55,442 bases of DNA from M55B165 sp964423265. Lineage in GTDB: Bacteria; Actinomycetota; Humimicrobiia; Humimicrobiales; Humimicrobiaceae. Shown piece after piece: positions 31,591-40,985 of the stretch; positions within the stretch are counted from its first letter, which is position 1; every line of letters starts with the position of its first letter. The stretch lies in contig CAYREF010000006.1 of assembly GCA_964423265.1 (NCBI GenBank), positions 1-55,442 of the forward strand, written 5' to 3'. Position numbers and translations under genes: made by a program. Under the pieces are notes generated by a model that was not told where the DNA came from, did not search any database, and worked only from the letters and a program-made list of their open reading frames with translations.

Positions 31591-32811
31591 ATGTTAAAAA
31601 AAATTTTCGTCATCCCCATTATTTTAATTCTTGCTTTCTTCTCTTTTTCATGTCTTCCCGAACCAGGATTTGGGAAATTAGTTATATGCAGCTCAGTAAA
31701 TCAGGATACATATGAACCGGTTGGAATGAGTGAAGAATTTAGCATGGATGAGGATAGTATTTATGCAAATGTTAAGGTAGAAAATGTGTATGCAGGAGAT
31801 AGTTGGACTTTTAAGTGGATTAGACAAAAAGATAATATGGTAATTGCCCAGAAAAGCGGTAATTACATGCCAGGGAGAAATAATTATATTAACGGATATA
31901 TTGTTAACCGTCTTATTCCCAAAGAAAATTCATTTATAGCAGAACCTGGCAGCTACTTGGTTGAGTTTTACCATAATGGGGATAAGACTAGCTCTGCAGA
32001 ATTTGAAATTAAACAGCCAAAATTTGAAATCATTGGAGCCAGCTTATGCTCAGAGGTAGGGGAGGAGGGAAAACCTGTAAATTCAAAACAAAAATTTTAT
32101 GTTAATGAAAGCATATATTTATCAGTCCGGCTAAATTGCCTTCTGGAAGGAAAAAGCATTAAATCTGAATGGTTTACCGGAGAGAATAGGATAGATGAAA
32201 TAAAAATAGAATTTGATAAAAATTATTTTTTTCCTATTTACAAGGTATTTAGCCTTGGCAAAACAAGGCTCCCGTTAGGAAGGTATACAGTTAATTTATA
32301 TAAAGATAGTTTGTTGTATAAAAGCTATAATTTTGAGTTGGATGTAGATATGGCTGATATGAAGCACTACGAAAATGTTGAAGGGAAATTCAGTTTTAAC
32401 TACCCTAATTTTTTAAAAATAAATAAAAATGAAGGCGAAAACCGGCTGGAATTGTCTTTATCACCTGGTAGCCAGAGCTACCAGCTAACTCTATGGATTC
32501 TAAATGAGGGATATTTTCCAGAAAATACTAACTGGGAAGAGTCTAATGAAGATGTATTGCTAAAGAATTTACTTTCCGGATATGATTTGGAAATTGTTTC
32601 TAAGAATGTAGGTACGAGAAATGGATGCATAGAATATTTATATGAATTTAAGAATATGCAGGATTTTTGGTACCTTAATATATGTTATTTGGAAGCTGAA
32701 AAAAATTTGATAATTTTTAGCGGATTTTCAGATGAAAATTACAGGTATGAATTAAATAAGGTTTTTGGGCTGATATTCGATTCTTTTAATTTTAGCCAAA
32801 ACGGCTTTTAA
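31591..32811 (+). CDS. Lipoprotein, lineage-specific family (copy 2)
   Basis: The 406-residue lipoprotein (FFSFSC, lipid Cys about 21) is the paralogue of the product of 10667-11923. Both share the opening FG-L-IC motif, TFKWI against SFKWI, the EPGSYLVEFYHNG block (PPGNYNVEFFHNG in copy 1), a second repeat opening FEIIGASLCSEV and a C-terminal domain (YENVEGKFSFNYPNF). The C-terminal part is shorter and more diverged than in copy 1. It lies nine bases after the cupin gene. No function is known. Beta-rich extracellular repeats suggest ligand or polymer binding. Confidence 0.78.
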   Translation: MLKKIFVIPIILILAFFSFSCLPEPGFGKLVICSSVNQDTYEPVGMSEEFSMDEDSIYANVKVENVYAGDSWTFKWIRQKDNMVIAQKSGNYMPGRNNYINGYIVNRLIPKENSFIAEPGSYLVEFYHNGDKTSSAEFEIKQPKFEIIGASLCSEVGEEGKPVNSKQKFYVNESIYLSVRLNCLLEGKSIKSEWFTGENRIDEIKIEFDKNYFFPIYKVFSLGKTRLPLGRYTVNLYKDSLLYKSYNFELDVDMADMKHYENVEGKFSFNYPNFLKINKNEGENRLELSLSPGSQSYQLTLWILNEGYFPENTNWEESNEDVLLKNLLSGYDLEIVSKNVGTRNGCIEYLYEFKNMQDFWYLNICYLEAEKNLIIFSGFSDENYRYELNKVFGLIFDSFNFSQNGF

Positions 32812-32830
32812 GCTCAGGAAAGGTTTTACC

Positions 32831-34102
32831 GTGCTGGGATTAAACAGTAAATTGAAAAATTTTGCTAAAAAAGGATATTCCATTAAAGTAGCTATTTGCG
32901 GGCTGGGGCAAATGGGCACAAGCCTTGTTTCCCATATTTTATCTATACCGGGGATGGAAGTGGCTGCAGTGGTTGCCAGGAATATTGATAAGGCAGAGAA
33001 AGCTTTAAATTCTATTGCTTGTAGCAAGCAGCTTGAAATAGCGGGGGCCAAGCCTTCTAATAGAAAAGACAGCATTATATTAACTGATGATATAAAGGCA
33101 TGTGCCCATATGGAAGAGCTTGATGCGATCATAGATGCAACCGGAAGTCCCCAGGCGGGAGCAGAAATTGGGCTTTGCGCCATTGAAAACAAAAAAGACC
33201 TAATTTCCCTTAATGTGGAGGCAGATACTGTAATTGGTCCGATATTGAGCAAGTTAGCTAAAAATGCGGGAATTGTTTATACCCTGGCGGCAGGTGATGA
33301 GCCGGGAGCCCTAAAGGAGCTATATGATTTTGCTGAGGCGCTGGGTTTTGAAATTATAGTAGCTGGCAAGGGGAAAAATAATCCTCTGGACAGGGAAGCT
33401 AATCCTAGTACAGTTGCAGAATATGCAAGAAAAAAAGGAGCCAACCCTAAAATGATGTGCTCCTTTATAGATGGCACCAAGACCATGATAGAAATGGCCT
33501 GTCTTTCAAATGCTACCGGATTGGTTGCAGATTGCAGGGGAATGCATGGAATTGAGGCAAATGTCTCAGGCTTGGCCAATGCCTTTAAGCTTAAGCCGGA
33601 AGGGGGTATCTTAAACAGAAAAGGGGTTGTGGAGTTTGCTATTGGGGATGTGGCCCCCGGGGTTTTTCTGGTCTATAGAACGGAAAGCCAGGTTTTAAGG
33701 GAAGAATTAAGGTATTTAATGTTTGGGGACGGACCAAATTATCTTTTGTACCGGCCTTACCACCTGGCAAGTCTTGAAGTCCCTCTGTCTATAGCTAGAG
33801 CCTTTTTTTACCGGGAAGCAACTATAATTGCAAAAGGAGGATTAATTTCAGATATTGCAACAATTGCAAAGAAAAATTTAAAAAAAGGTGATAAAATAGA
33901 TGGAATTGGCGGATATAGCGTTTATGGCCTGATAGACCGGCATGAGATTATAGAGGGAAACCATATATTGCCTATTGGCTTAAGCGAAGGATGCAGGCTG
34001 GTCAGAGAGAAGAAAAAAGGCGAAATTATTACCTTAAATGATGTTGAAATTAATGATACAATGCTATATCAATTAAAGATATTGCAGGAGAAAGTATTTT
34101 AG
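32831..34102 (+). CDS. COG4091-type NAD(P)-binding oxidoreductase with SAF domain
   Basis: The 423-residue protein has an N-terminal Rossmann domain (KVAICGLGQMGTSLVSHIL, about 19-37; DAIIDATGSPQAG, about 98-110) and a central catalytic part resembling homoserine-dehydrogenase-like enzymes (LAAGDEPGALKELYDFAEALGFEIIVAGKGKNNPLD). The C-terminal SAF-like segment follows (AKKNLKKGDKIDGIGGY, LPIGLSEGCRLV). Members are annotated as predicted homoserine dehydrogenases, but several act in sugar-acid catabolism, so the substrate is open. The start is GTG, seven bases after AGGAAAGG. It abuts apbE with no gap, so it may be part of the Rnf operon. Confidence 0.83.
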   Translation: MLGLNSKLKNFAKKGYSIKVAICGLGQMGTSLVSHILSIPGMEVAAVVARNIDKAEKALNSIACSKQLEIAGAKPSNRKDSIILTDDIKACAHMEELDAIIDATGSPQAGAEIGLCAIENKKDLISLNVEADTVIGPILSKLAKNAGIVYTLAAGDEPGALKELYDFAEALGFEIIVAGKGKNNPLDREANPSTVAEYARKKGANPKMMCSFIDGTKTMIEMACLSNATGLVADCRGMHGIEANVSGLANAFKLKPEGGILNRKGVVEFAIGDVAPGVFLVYRTESQVLREELRYLMFGDGPNYLLYRPYHLASLEVPLSIARAFFYREATIIAKGGLISDIATIAKKNLKKGDKIDGIGGYSVYGLIDRHEIIEGNHILPIGLSEGCRLVREKKKGEIITLNDVEINDTMLYQLKILQEKVF

Positions 34103-35131
34103 ATGGGCTTTAATTTAAGTTCAGGCAAAAATAAGGTATTTTATTTTGTAATCTTTGTCGCACTTACCATTATTTTACTTACCTTTAATTTGACTACTGG
34201 GTGCAATTTTAGGACCCTCCAAAAATTCCAGGAAAACCGTGAAATGATGGGAACTTTTGTCAGCATTACAGTATATGCTGCAGAAGAAGACTTTGCTTTA
34301 GAGGCTATTGATTCTGCCTTTGGAAAAATCAAAAAAATAGAAGAGATAGCTTCTATTTATTCTGAAGAGAGCGAGGTTAGCTTTTTAAATAAGAATGGAT
34401 ATATAGACAATCCTTCTGCGGAATTGTATGAACTGATTACAGAGTCCAAAAATTATACCGAAGTTACAGGGGGAGCTTTTGACATTACCGTGCAGCCAAT
34501 ATTAGAATTGTGGGAAGCTGGTTTATGGAAAGAAGAAGAAAATGTGCAAAAGCAGAAAATAAGTGATGCTTTAAATCTGGTCGGCTCGGATATGATCTTG
34601 GTTGATGTTAATAGAATTGAATTTGAAAAAGAGGAAATGTCGGTTACCTTAGGGGGGATAGCCAAGGGCTATGCTGTTGATAAAGCTATAGAAGTGTTGA
34701 AGGCCAAGGGCATAGAATATGCGTTAGTTGATGCTGGAGGCGATATAATGGCCTCGGGAAAGAAACCAGACGGCAGCTACTGGACAATAGCTCTCCAGAA
34801 CCCAGATAAAGAAAGCGAAGAAATTGCAGCTTTTCAAGTTCATGATAGGGCAGTGACTACTTCCGGGAATTATGAAAGATACTTTGACCCTGAAAAAGAA
34901 GTACACCATATAACAGATCCACGTACTGGCTTTTCTGCTAACAAATGCATAAGTGCAACTGTTATTTCAAACAGCTGCATGGATGCAGATGCATTATCTA
35001 CATCAGTTTTTGTGCTGGGCCCTGAAGAAGGGCTAAGCTTGATAAATAAGCTGGATGGTGTAGAAGCTTTAGTAATAGATAATAAAAGAAATATATTTGA
35101 GTCAAAAAGCTTGGATGAATATAAATATTAA
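34103..35131 (+). CDS. apbE: FAD:protein FMN transferase
   Basis: The 342-residue ApbE lipoprotein (TTGC, Cys34) transfers FMN from FAD onto Thr residues of Rnf subunits. Family blocks are MMGTFVSITVYA, GGAFDITVQPILELW, LGGIAKGYAVDKAIEVL, LVDAGGDIMASG, VTTSGNYER, HHITDPRTGF and DADALSTSVFVLG. The signal peptide puts it outside the membrane, where RnfG and RnfD flavin sites face. It directly precedes rnfC, and its targets RnfG (T153) and RnfD (T157) are encoded downstream. Confidence 0.94.
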   Translation: MGFNLSSGKNKVFYFVIFVALTIILLTFNLTTGCNFRTLQKFQENREMMGTFVSITVYAAEEDFALEAIDSAFGKIKKIEEIASIYSEESEVSFLNKNGYIDNPSAELYELITESKNYTEVTGGAFDITVQPILELWEAGLWKEEENVQKQKISDALNLVGSDMILVDVNRIEFEKEEMSVTLGGIAKGYAVDKAIEVLKAKGIEYALVDAGGDIMASGKKPDGSYWTIALQNPDKESEEIAAFQVHDRAVTTSGNYERYFDPEKEVHHITDPRTGFSANKCISATVISNSCMDADALSTSVFVLGPEEGLSLINKLDGVEALVIDNKRNIFESKSLDEYKY

Positions 35132-35140
35132 GGAAAAGAA

Positions 35141-36496
35141 ATGAGTATTTTAAGAAAAAAAAGCGCTTTTAAGGGAGTCAAGTTACCGGAAAACAAATAT
35201 ACGGAAGATGAAAGAATAGAAACTATACCTTTACCCGAAACTGCTATTGTGCCTCTTCAGCAAAATATAGGTGCGCCTTGCCAGCTTAAAGTAAAGAGAA
35301 GGGATAAGGTTAAAACAGGGCAAAAAATTGCGGATTCGGAAAGTTTTGTCTCTGCACCTATCCATGCTCCAATTTCAGGCAAGGTTGCAAAAACCATACA
35401 GCTAATGAATCCAGTGACAGGAACCCTGGTTGATGCTATAACCATAAAAACTAACCAGAAAGATAAGTGGGTTACCTTGGAGGGTATGGCAAAGATTAAG
35501 GAGGCTGGGAAGTGGGAAGAGATATTTTCTGGAATTGATAAATTACCTAATAAAGAGATATTAAAAAAGATTAGGGAAGCAGGCATTGTAGGTCTTGGTG
35601 GTGCAACATTTCCAACTCATGTTAAACTGTCGCCTCCTCCTGAAAAAAATATTGACACATTTATCCTAAACGGGTGTGAATGCGAACCATTTATAACTTC
35701 TGACCACAGGATTATGCTTGAATATGGTAGGTCCGTTATATTGGGCCTTTATATTATAAGGAAAGTGTTAAACCCGGACAAAGTATACATTGCTATTGAG
35801 GATAACAAAGAAGATGCTATAGAAAATCTTCATAAAATACTGGCTGACATGGGATTAAACAATAATGTAGATATAATATCATTGCCCTCACGGTATCCAA
35901 TGGGAGCAGAAAAAACGCTTATCAAGACACTGGTAGGCAGGGAAGTTCCCATTGGAGGGCTACCCATGGATGTAGGCGTAGTGGTAAATAATGTGGCTAC
36001 CTCTAAGGCTATTGCGGAAGCTGTAATTGAAGGAAAGCCACTTCTAGAAAAGGTGGTAACGGTTACCGGGGCTTTCAGGAAGCCAAAAAATTTATTGGCA
36101 AGGATAGGCACTCCCATTTCAGAATTAGTGGGCTTATGCGGCATGGTTGAAAAGGAAAGGTATAAAATAATTTTGGGGGGTCCCATGATGGGAGTAACTG
36201 TTAGCGATACAGATTTTCCTGTAACCAAGGGTACTAATTGTGTGTTGGTAAAAGAGGCTGGTGAAGCTTTCGAGCAAAATTGTATAAGATGTGGAAGATG
36301 CATTGATGTTTGTCCCATGGGGCTGATGCCTCTAATGTATCCCAGGTTTGTAAGGCATGAGAAATATGAAGGGTGTACTGGATATTATATAGACAACTGT
36401 ATAGAATGCGGAGCCTGTTCATTTGTATGTCCTGCAAATATCCCCATTGTGGGCTATATTAAAACCGGGAAAAAGAAATTAGCAGAAAAGAAATAA
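35141..36496 (+). CDS. rnfC: Rnf complex subunit RnfC
   Basis: The 451-residue subunit is the NADH-binding, flavin- and iron-sulfur-carrying entry or exit module of the ferredoxin:NAD oxidoreductase. It shows the N-terminal barrel-sandwich part (IGAPCQLKVKRRDKV, SAPIHAPISGKV), the Rossmann-like FMN/NADH region (GIVGLGGATFPTHVKL, LNGCECEPFITSDHR), an SLBB region, and two 4Fe-4S motifs (CIRCGRCIDVCP and CIECGACSFVCP). Length is normal for short clostridial-type RnfC. The gene order apbE-rnfCDGEAB matches acetogen and clostridial operons. Confidence 0.96.
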   Translation: MSILRKKSAFKGVKLPENKYTEDERIETIPLPETAIVPLQQNIGAPCQLKVKRRDKVKTGQKIADSESFVSAPIHAPISGKVAKTIQLMNPVTGTLVDAITIKTNQKDKWVTLEGMAKIKEAGKWEEIFSGIDKLPNKEILKKIREAGIVGLGGATFPTHVKLSPPPEKNIDTFILNGCECEPFITSDHRIMLEYGRSVILGLYIIRKVLNPDKVYIAIEDNKEDAIENLHKILADMGLNNNVDIISLPSRYPMGAEKTLIKTLVGREVPIGGLPMDVGVVVNNVATSKAIAEAVIEGKPLLEKVVTVTGAFRKPKNLLARIGTPISELVGLCGMVEKERYKIILGGPMMGVTVSDTDFPVTKGTNCVLVKEAGEAFEQNCIRCGRCIDVCPMGLMPLMYPRFVRHEKYEGCTGYYIDNCIECGACSFVCPANIPIVGYIKTGKKKLAEKK

Positions 36497-36526
36497 TATT
36501 TATAATATAATCAGAAAAAGAGAAAA

Positions 36527-37471
36527 ATGGATAAAGAAAAATTAATTATATCGCATTCTCCTCACCTCTGGAAAGGTTTTTCTACCTCGAAGATAATGTA
36601 TATAGTGGTAGCGGCACTGCTATTACCGGCAGGCGCAGGAATTTATTTTTTTGGCTATTGGGCAATTTTTGTGATAATTGCCAGTACAGCTACTGCAGTA
36701 CTAACCGAATTTGTAATCAAGAAATTAAGGCGGAAAAGGTTTGTAAATGATGGCAGCGCTATCATAACCGGGATACTTCTAGCTTTGGTTCTTCCTCCCA
36801 GGATACCTATCTGGATGGTGGTTATCGGTTCTTTTTTTGCTATAGCGGTAGTAAAGGAAGCTTTTGGCGGATTAGGGCATAATATTTTTAACCCGGCTTT
36901 AGGCGGAAGGGCTTTCTTGTCTGTATGTTTTCCTCAGGAGATGACCTCATGGGTACTTCCCACTAAATTTAAAATGGATGCTGTTACTACAGCAACTCCC
37001 TTGAATGAAAATTTTGCTTATCAGGGCACCAGGCTAGAATTATATAAAGACCTTTTTTGGGGAAATGTTGGCGGTTCGCTGGGGGAAACTTCCGCGCTTT
37101 TAATTTTGATTGGGGGAATAATACTTCTGGCTTTTAAGATTATAGACTGGAGGATACCAGTTTTCTATATTGGCACTGTCGCGCTGGGCTCGCTAATTCT
37201 AGGAGAGGTTGTGCTATTGCAGGTACTTGCTGGAGGTCTGATGATAGGTGCCTTTTTTATGGCTACAGATTATGCAACTTCCCCAGTTACAGGAACAGGA
37301 AAAATTATTTTTGGAGTAAGCTTAGGGGTACTGACTCTTTTAATAAGGAATTTTGGTGCTCTACCCGAAGGTGTTGCTTTTTCCATATTGATAATGAATG
37401 CATTTACGCCTTTGATAGATAAATATATAAAACTAAAGCCTTTTGGCTACCAAGGTAAGAAGGCGGGATAA
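36527..37471 (+). CDS. rnfD: Rnf complex subunit RnfD
   Basis: The 314-residue membrane subunit has about nine to ten helices. The covalent FMN site motif is DAVTTATPL (151-159), with Thr157 the expected phosphoester attachment. FGGLGHNIFNPALGGRAFL and MATDYATSPVTGTGKIIFG are conserved RnfD/NqrB blocks. Riboflavin may be bound between helices, as in homologues. It moves ions (sodium or proton) across the membrane together with RnfE and RnfA. The 30-base gap from rnfC and the four-base gap to rnfG keep it in the operon. Confidence 0.96.
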   Translation: MDKEKLIISHSPHLWKGFSTSKIMYIVVAALLLPAGAGIYFFGYWAIFVIIASTATAVLTEFVIKKLRRKRFVNDGSAIITGILLALVLPPRIPIWMVVIGSFFAIAVVKEAFGGLGHNIFNPALGGRAFLSVCFPQEMTSWVLPTKFKMDAVTTATPLNENFAYQGTRLELYKDLFWGNVGGSLGETSALLILIGGIILLAFKIIDWRIPVFYIGTVALGSLILGEVVLLQVLAGGLMIGAFFMATDYATSPVTGTGKIIFGVSLGVLTLLIRNFGALPEGVAFSILIMNAFTPLIDKYIKLKPFGYQGKKAG

Positions 37472-37474
37472 ATT

Positions 37475-38002
37475 ATGGCAAATTTTAAAAATACTAAAGT
37501 TTATCCAATATTTATTTTAACAGCTGTAGTGCTGGTTTCTGTAACTGTGCTGATGTTTATAAACAGCCTGACCAAGCCAGTGGTTGCAGAACACAAAAGA
37601 GAAGAGATAAATGCCCTTTTGCAAAATATTTACAGCAATATGGATGATTATGAGTACAAGGATGAAATTTATAAAGTGCTGGAGGGTGAAGAAATTATTG
37701 GCTATGCCTTTGTGACAAAAGGAAAGGGATATGGCGGTGAAATTACAATAATGGTGGGACTGAATAAAGACCTGCAAATTAAGGATGTTGCTATCATGTC
37801 CCATACTGAGACTCCGGGCCTTGGAAGCAGGGTTGATGAGAGTTCATTTACCAGCCAATTTGAAGGACTGACCGCAGAAGATATAGCATTAGCTAAAAAT
37901 GATGGTAAAATAGATGCTGTATCCGGAGCAACTATCAGTTCAGAGGCTGTTGTTTCTGCTGTAAGGGAAGAAATGAAAGAAAAGATAAAATCTATAAAGT
38001 AA
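37475..38002 (+). CDS. rnfG: Rnf complex subunit RnfG
   Basis: The 175-residue subunit has one N-terminal membrane helix (10-31) and an extracytoplasmic FMN-binding domain. The flavinylation motif is SGATIS (150-155), with FMN on Thr153 added by ApbE. SHTETPGLGSRVDESSFTSQF (109-129) is the conserved block before it. It carries electrons between RnfD and the rest of the complex. Confidence 0.96.
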   Translation: MANFKNTKVYPIFILTAVVLVSVTVLMFINSLTKPVVAEHKREEINALLQNIYSNMDDYEYKDEIYKVLEGEEIIGYAFVTKGKGYGGEITIMVGLNKDLQIKDVAIMSHTETPGLGSRVDESSFTSQFEGLTAEDIALAKNDGKIDAVSGATISSEAVVSAVREEMKEKIKSIK

Positions 38003-38014
38003 GAGGTCTTGCTT

Positions 38015-38689
38015 ATGGAAAATAAGATAAACAATTACAATAATCAAAAAGATAGGCCAGGAAAACAAAAGTTCGGAAAAGAATTCTGGAAGGAGTTTGC
38101 AAAAGGAATAATTATTTCAAATCCGGTCTTTGTCTTAGCTCTTGGTCTATGTCCCACACTTGCTGTAACTGGAACCATAGATAATGCTTTAGGAATGGGG
38201 GCTGGAGTTATTTTTGTGCTTTTGGGGGCTAATATTATCATTTCACTGATGAGGAATATAATACCAGATTTAGTGAGGATCCCGGTTTTTATTGTGGTCA
38301 TTGCTACTTTTGTAACCATATTGAGCCTTGTCTTTGAAGCTTATATACCTCCACTTTACGAATCCCTGGGTATTTACCTGTCCCTGGTAGTAGTTAATTG
38401 TATAATACTGGGCAGGGCTGAAGTATTTGCTTCAAAAAATAGTGTTGTCTTGTCGATTGCAGATGCATTTGGAATAGGATTCGGCTTTACAATTGCTCTA
38501 ATTTTAATTTCTCTGTTTAGGGAAATACTTGGAACAGGCTCATTATCAGTTTTTGGTTTCCAATTATTTAGAATACCTATTCTTTCTTCAAACCCTCTGG
38601 GATTTTTTGTATCGCCGCCCGGGGCTTTTTTAGTAATAGGCGTTTTACTTGCGTTATTTAGATGGATAGGGGTGCTTGGTAATGAATAA
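38015..38689 (+). CDS. rnfE: Rnf complex subunit RnfE
   Basis: The subunit of about 224 residues has six membrane helices after a basic N-terminal tail (KDRPGKQKFGKEFWKEF). RnfE/NqrD blocks are NPVFVLALGLCPTLAVT, where the Cys ligates the intramembrane 2Fe-2S cluster shared with RnfA, and LVVVNCIILGRAEVFAS. The ATG after GAGGT is used; an upstream TTG is disregarded. Its end overlaps the rnfA start by eight bases. Confidence 0.95.
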   Translation: MENKINNYNNQKDRPGKQKFGKEFWKEFAKGIIISNPVFVLALGLCPTLAVTGTIDNALGMGAGVIFVLLGANIIISLMRNIIPDLVRIPVFIVVIATFVTILSLVFEAYIPPLYESLGIYLSLVVVNCIILGRAEVFASKNSVVLSIADAFGIGFGFTIALILISLFREILGTGSLSVFGFQLFRIPILSSNPLGFFVSPPGAFLVIGVLLALFRWIGVLGNE

Positions 38690-39257
38690 TCTATTTTCAA
38701 TTTTCTTACTCATGGCTATAGTGAACAATATTGTTCTGGCAAAGTTCTTAGGCTTATGCCCATTTTTTGGTGTATCCAAGAAAATTTCCAATGCTATTAG
38801 CATGGGCATTGCAGTAACCTTTGTTATGCTTTTAGCTTCTATTTCAACTACTGTAATTTTTAACTATATACTGGTTCCCTATGAAGTAGAGTTTATGCGC
38901 ATAGTCCTCTATATTTTAGTGATAGCTTCCCTGGTCCAGATAGTAGAGCTGACTATTAAAAGGACTAATGTTACTTTATATAATGCCTTGGGTATTTATT
39001 TGCCTTTAATTACTACCAATTGTGCAGTGTTGGGCATAGCATTAATTAATTCCACTGAAAATTATTCAGTTCTGGAAAGTATCTTCAGTGCCTTGGGGGC
39101 AGGATTTGGCTTTAGCTTGGTTTTAATAATAATGTCAGGAATAAGGGAAAAGCTTGAGATTTCTGAGGCTCCAGAATCAATGAGAGGCTTGCCCATAGCA
39201 TTTATAACTGCAGCATTACTGGCCCTGGCTTTTCTTGGTTTTAGCGGAATGATATAA
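38682..39257 (+). CDS. rnfA: Rnf complex subunit RnfA
   Basis: This 191-residue membrane subunit is the pseudo-symmetric partner of RnfE. It has six helices with NNIVLAKFLGLCPFFGVS (N-terminal) and IYLPLITTNCAVLGIAL, giving the second pair of Cys ligands of the 2Fe-2S cluster. The ATG inside the rnfE end is chosen; GTA-ATG context and the family N-terminus MNNLFSIFLLMAIVNNIV support it. Confidence 0.95.
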   Translation: MNNLFSIFLLMAIVNNIVLAKFLGLCPFFGVSKKISNAISMGIAVTFVMLLASISTTVIFNYILVPYEVEFMRIVLYILVIASLVQIVELTIKRTNVTLYNALGIYLPLITTNCAVLGIALINSTENYSVLESIFSALGAGFGFSLVLIIMSGIREKLEISEAPESMRGLPIAFITAALLALAFLGFSGMI

Positions 39258-39292
39258 TTGTAGAAATTGTGTGTAAGGAGAATTGATAAATT

Positions 39293-40168
39293 ATGGATTT
39301 AGTATGGATAATATTAATTTTAAGTGGTATCGGACTTGTGAGCGGCATACTTATATTCATAGTCAACAGGATGCTTCCTAAGGAGTCTGAATCATTAAAA
39401 AAAACTGAGGATATTGAAAAAAGGCTGCCTGGCTATAATTGCGGAGCTTGCGGATACCCAGGCTGTTTTGCCTATGCACAAGCTTTGGCTGAAGACAAGG
39501 ACTTGATTATAACAAGCCCCTGCACCACGGTTCTCCAGAGTGAAGAAATGCTTTCAAACATAGAAAAAGTTCTGGGTATGGAAATAGATACTTCTGAAAT
39601 GAATAAAAAAGCGGTGGTTTGCTGTTATGGCGTAACCAAGCCTTTGGGAGATTATAATGGCATTGATTCCTGCAAGGCAGCTAATAATCTACTGGGGGGA
39701 TTTAAAAGGTGCCCTTATGGCTGCTTGGGCCTTGGGGATTGTATGGAGGTTTGCCCCCAGGATGCAATAGAGATAGATAAGGAAAGGAATGTTGCTGTAA
39801 TAGATCCTGATAAATGTACAGGCTGCGGACTATGTGTAAAGGAATGCCCAAAAAATATTATTGAGCTGGTTCCAGCGGATGCAAATATTATCTACAGATG
39901 CAGCTACAAGCCAATTAAGAACATCCCTGGCAGGGAAAAATGTGATGAGGGATGCATACATTGCAGGAAGTGCTTTAAGGCATGTGAAAATGATGCCATC
40001 ATTTGGAATGATGAGAAAAATATACCAGAATTTGATTTTTCAAAGTGCACTTTATGTGGAGAATGTATCGAAGCTTGCCCCCATAACAGGCTAATAGAAT
40101 TTTCAGAGCTTTCCAGTAAAGAAAAAGGGAAAAAAGCAGAAGAAAAAGTTGTAAATAGTAAAAAATAG
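39293..40168 (+). CDS. rnfB: Rnf complex subunit RnfB, ferredoxin-type
   Basis: The 291-residue subunit has an N-terminal membrane helix (1-24), the four-Cys domain LPGYNCGACGYPGC plus SPCTTVL, and a run of ferredoxin-like cluster motifs: CPYGCLGLGDCMEVCP, CTGCGLCVKECP, CIHCRKCFKACE and CTLCGECIEACPHNR. It is the expected docking point for reduced ferredoxin. The number of 4Fe-4S sites (about five or six) is typical of extended clostridial RnfB. It ends the operon; the next gene is convergent. Confidence 0.95.
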   Translation: MDLVWIILILSGIGLVSGILIFIVNRMLPKESESLKKTEDIEKRLPGYNCGACGYPGCFAYAQALAEDKDLIITSPCTTVLQSEEMLSNIEKVLGMEIDTSEMNKKAVVCCYGVTKPLGDYNGIDSCKAANNLLGGFKRCPYGCLGLGDCMEVCPQDAIEIDKERNVAVIDPDKCTGCGLCVKECPKNIIELVPADANIIYRCSYKPIKNIPGREKCDEGCIHCRKCFKACENDAIIWNDEKNIPEFDFSKCTLCGECIEACPHNRLIEFSELSSKEKGKKAEEKVVNSKK

Positions 40169-40233
40169 TTATATTAACTTTAAAATTGCTGCCTTTTATA
40201 GGTTAAAATCCCGGAAAGAACAACCCATGCTGG

Positions 40234-40914
40234 TTAGTTTCTCCTGCTTATGCAGTTTTCTCTTGGGCATAGTTCGCAGGCAACCTTGGTTTTGTCTATC
40301 TTGTTTTCTGGGCCGAATCCATAAACTCCGGAAACTGATTTAAAAGGGACCATTAGATAGCTTGGATTTAGCTTTACCCCAATTTTATCGGCAGGAAGCA
40401 TTTTAAAAATTTCTTTTTGCTCTTCTATAGTCCATTTATACTGGCCGGGTGAATAGGTGCAGGTTGCATTCCAGTTATCTTTTTCCCTACCTTCTTTTTT
40501 AGCAATTTCTGTGAAATGCTTGCCCAGAAGTGTTAGCAGGCTTGTAGTTATAGTATCCATTACAATAGTAGAAAGGGTATCTCCACTTTTGGTTGTTTCT
40601 TTTATTATTTTGTCTATTTTTCCGCCCAGGGTGAACACAAATATGAGGGCAATTTCTGAACCGGTAAGGATTTTGGCAATATTGGGGCCCTTGAAGGTGT
40701 TTTTAGTTCCAAAATATACTGTATGATCCTCTATTTTTTCTATTTTGAATTTATCATAGATAGCTTTTGGCTCAATGTTTTCTATGCATCGCTGTTTTTT
40801 CTCTTCCAGAATTTTCTCTAGCTTGGGGTTTAATCTTCCGCCCATAAGCTTAGTTAAAAAATCTTTGCCAATGTCTTTTGGTATATCCATTTCTATTTTA
40901 TCTAAAACTTTCAT
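40234..40914 (-). CDS. Methionine synthase activation domain-like protein
   Basis: The 226-residue product resembles the reactivation domain of B12-dependent methionine synthase as a stand-alone protein. Seen are IFVFTLGGKIDKIIKE, DTLSTIVMDTITTSLLTLLGKHF, CTYSPGQYKWTIEEQKEIF and LMVPFKSVSGVYGFGPE, ending with CELCPRENC. Such short forms accompany corrinoid methyltransferase systems in anaerobes, where they may help reactivate oxidised cobalamin. No methyltransferase is adjacent. It is convergent with rnfB and divergent from the thioesterase gene. Confidence 0.83.
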   Translation of the reverse strand: MKVLDKIEMDIPKDIGKDFLTKLMGGRLNPKLEKILEEKKQRCIENIEPKAIYDKFKIEKIEDHTVYFGTKNTFKGPNIAKILTGSEIALIFVFTLGGKIDKIIKETTKSGDTLSTIVMDTITTSLLTLLGKHFTEIAKKEGREKDNWNATCTYSPGQYKWTIEEQKEIFKMLPADKIGVKLNPSYLMVPFKSVSGVYGFGPENKIDKTKVACELCPRENCISRRN

Positions 40915-40985
40915 ATATCCCCTATATTTAATTGTAATTTTTCATTATTATAATATAACATAAAAAAGAAACAAAGAGGTTAAAA

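Noticed and set aside
40169..40233. Bidirectional terminator between rnfB and the convergent gene
   Set aside because: Only a 4-bp AACC/GGTT stem is visible, with no T-tract on either strand.
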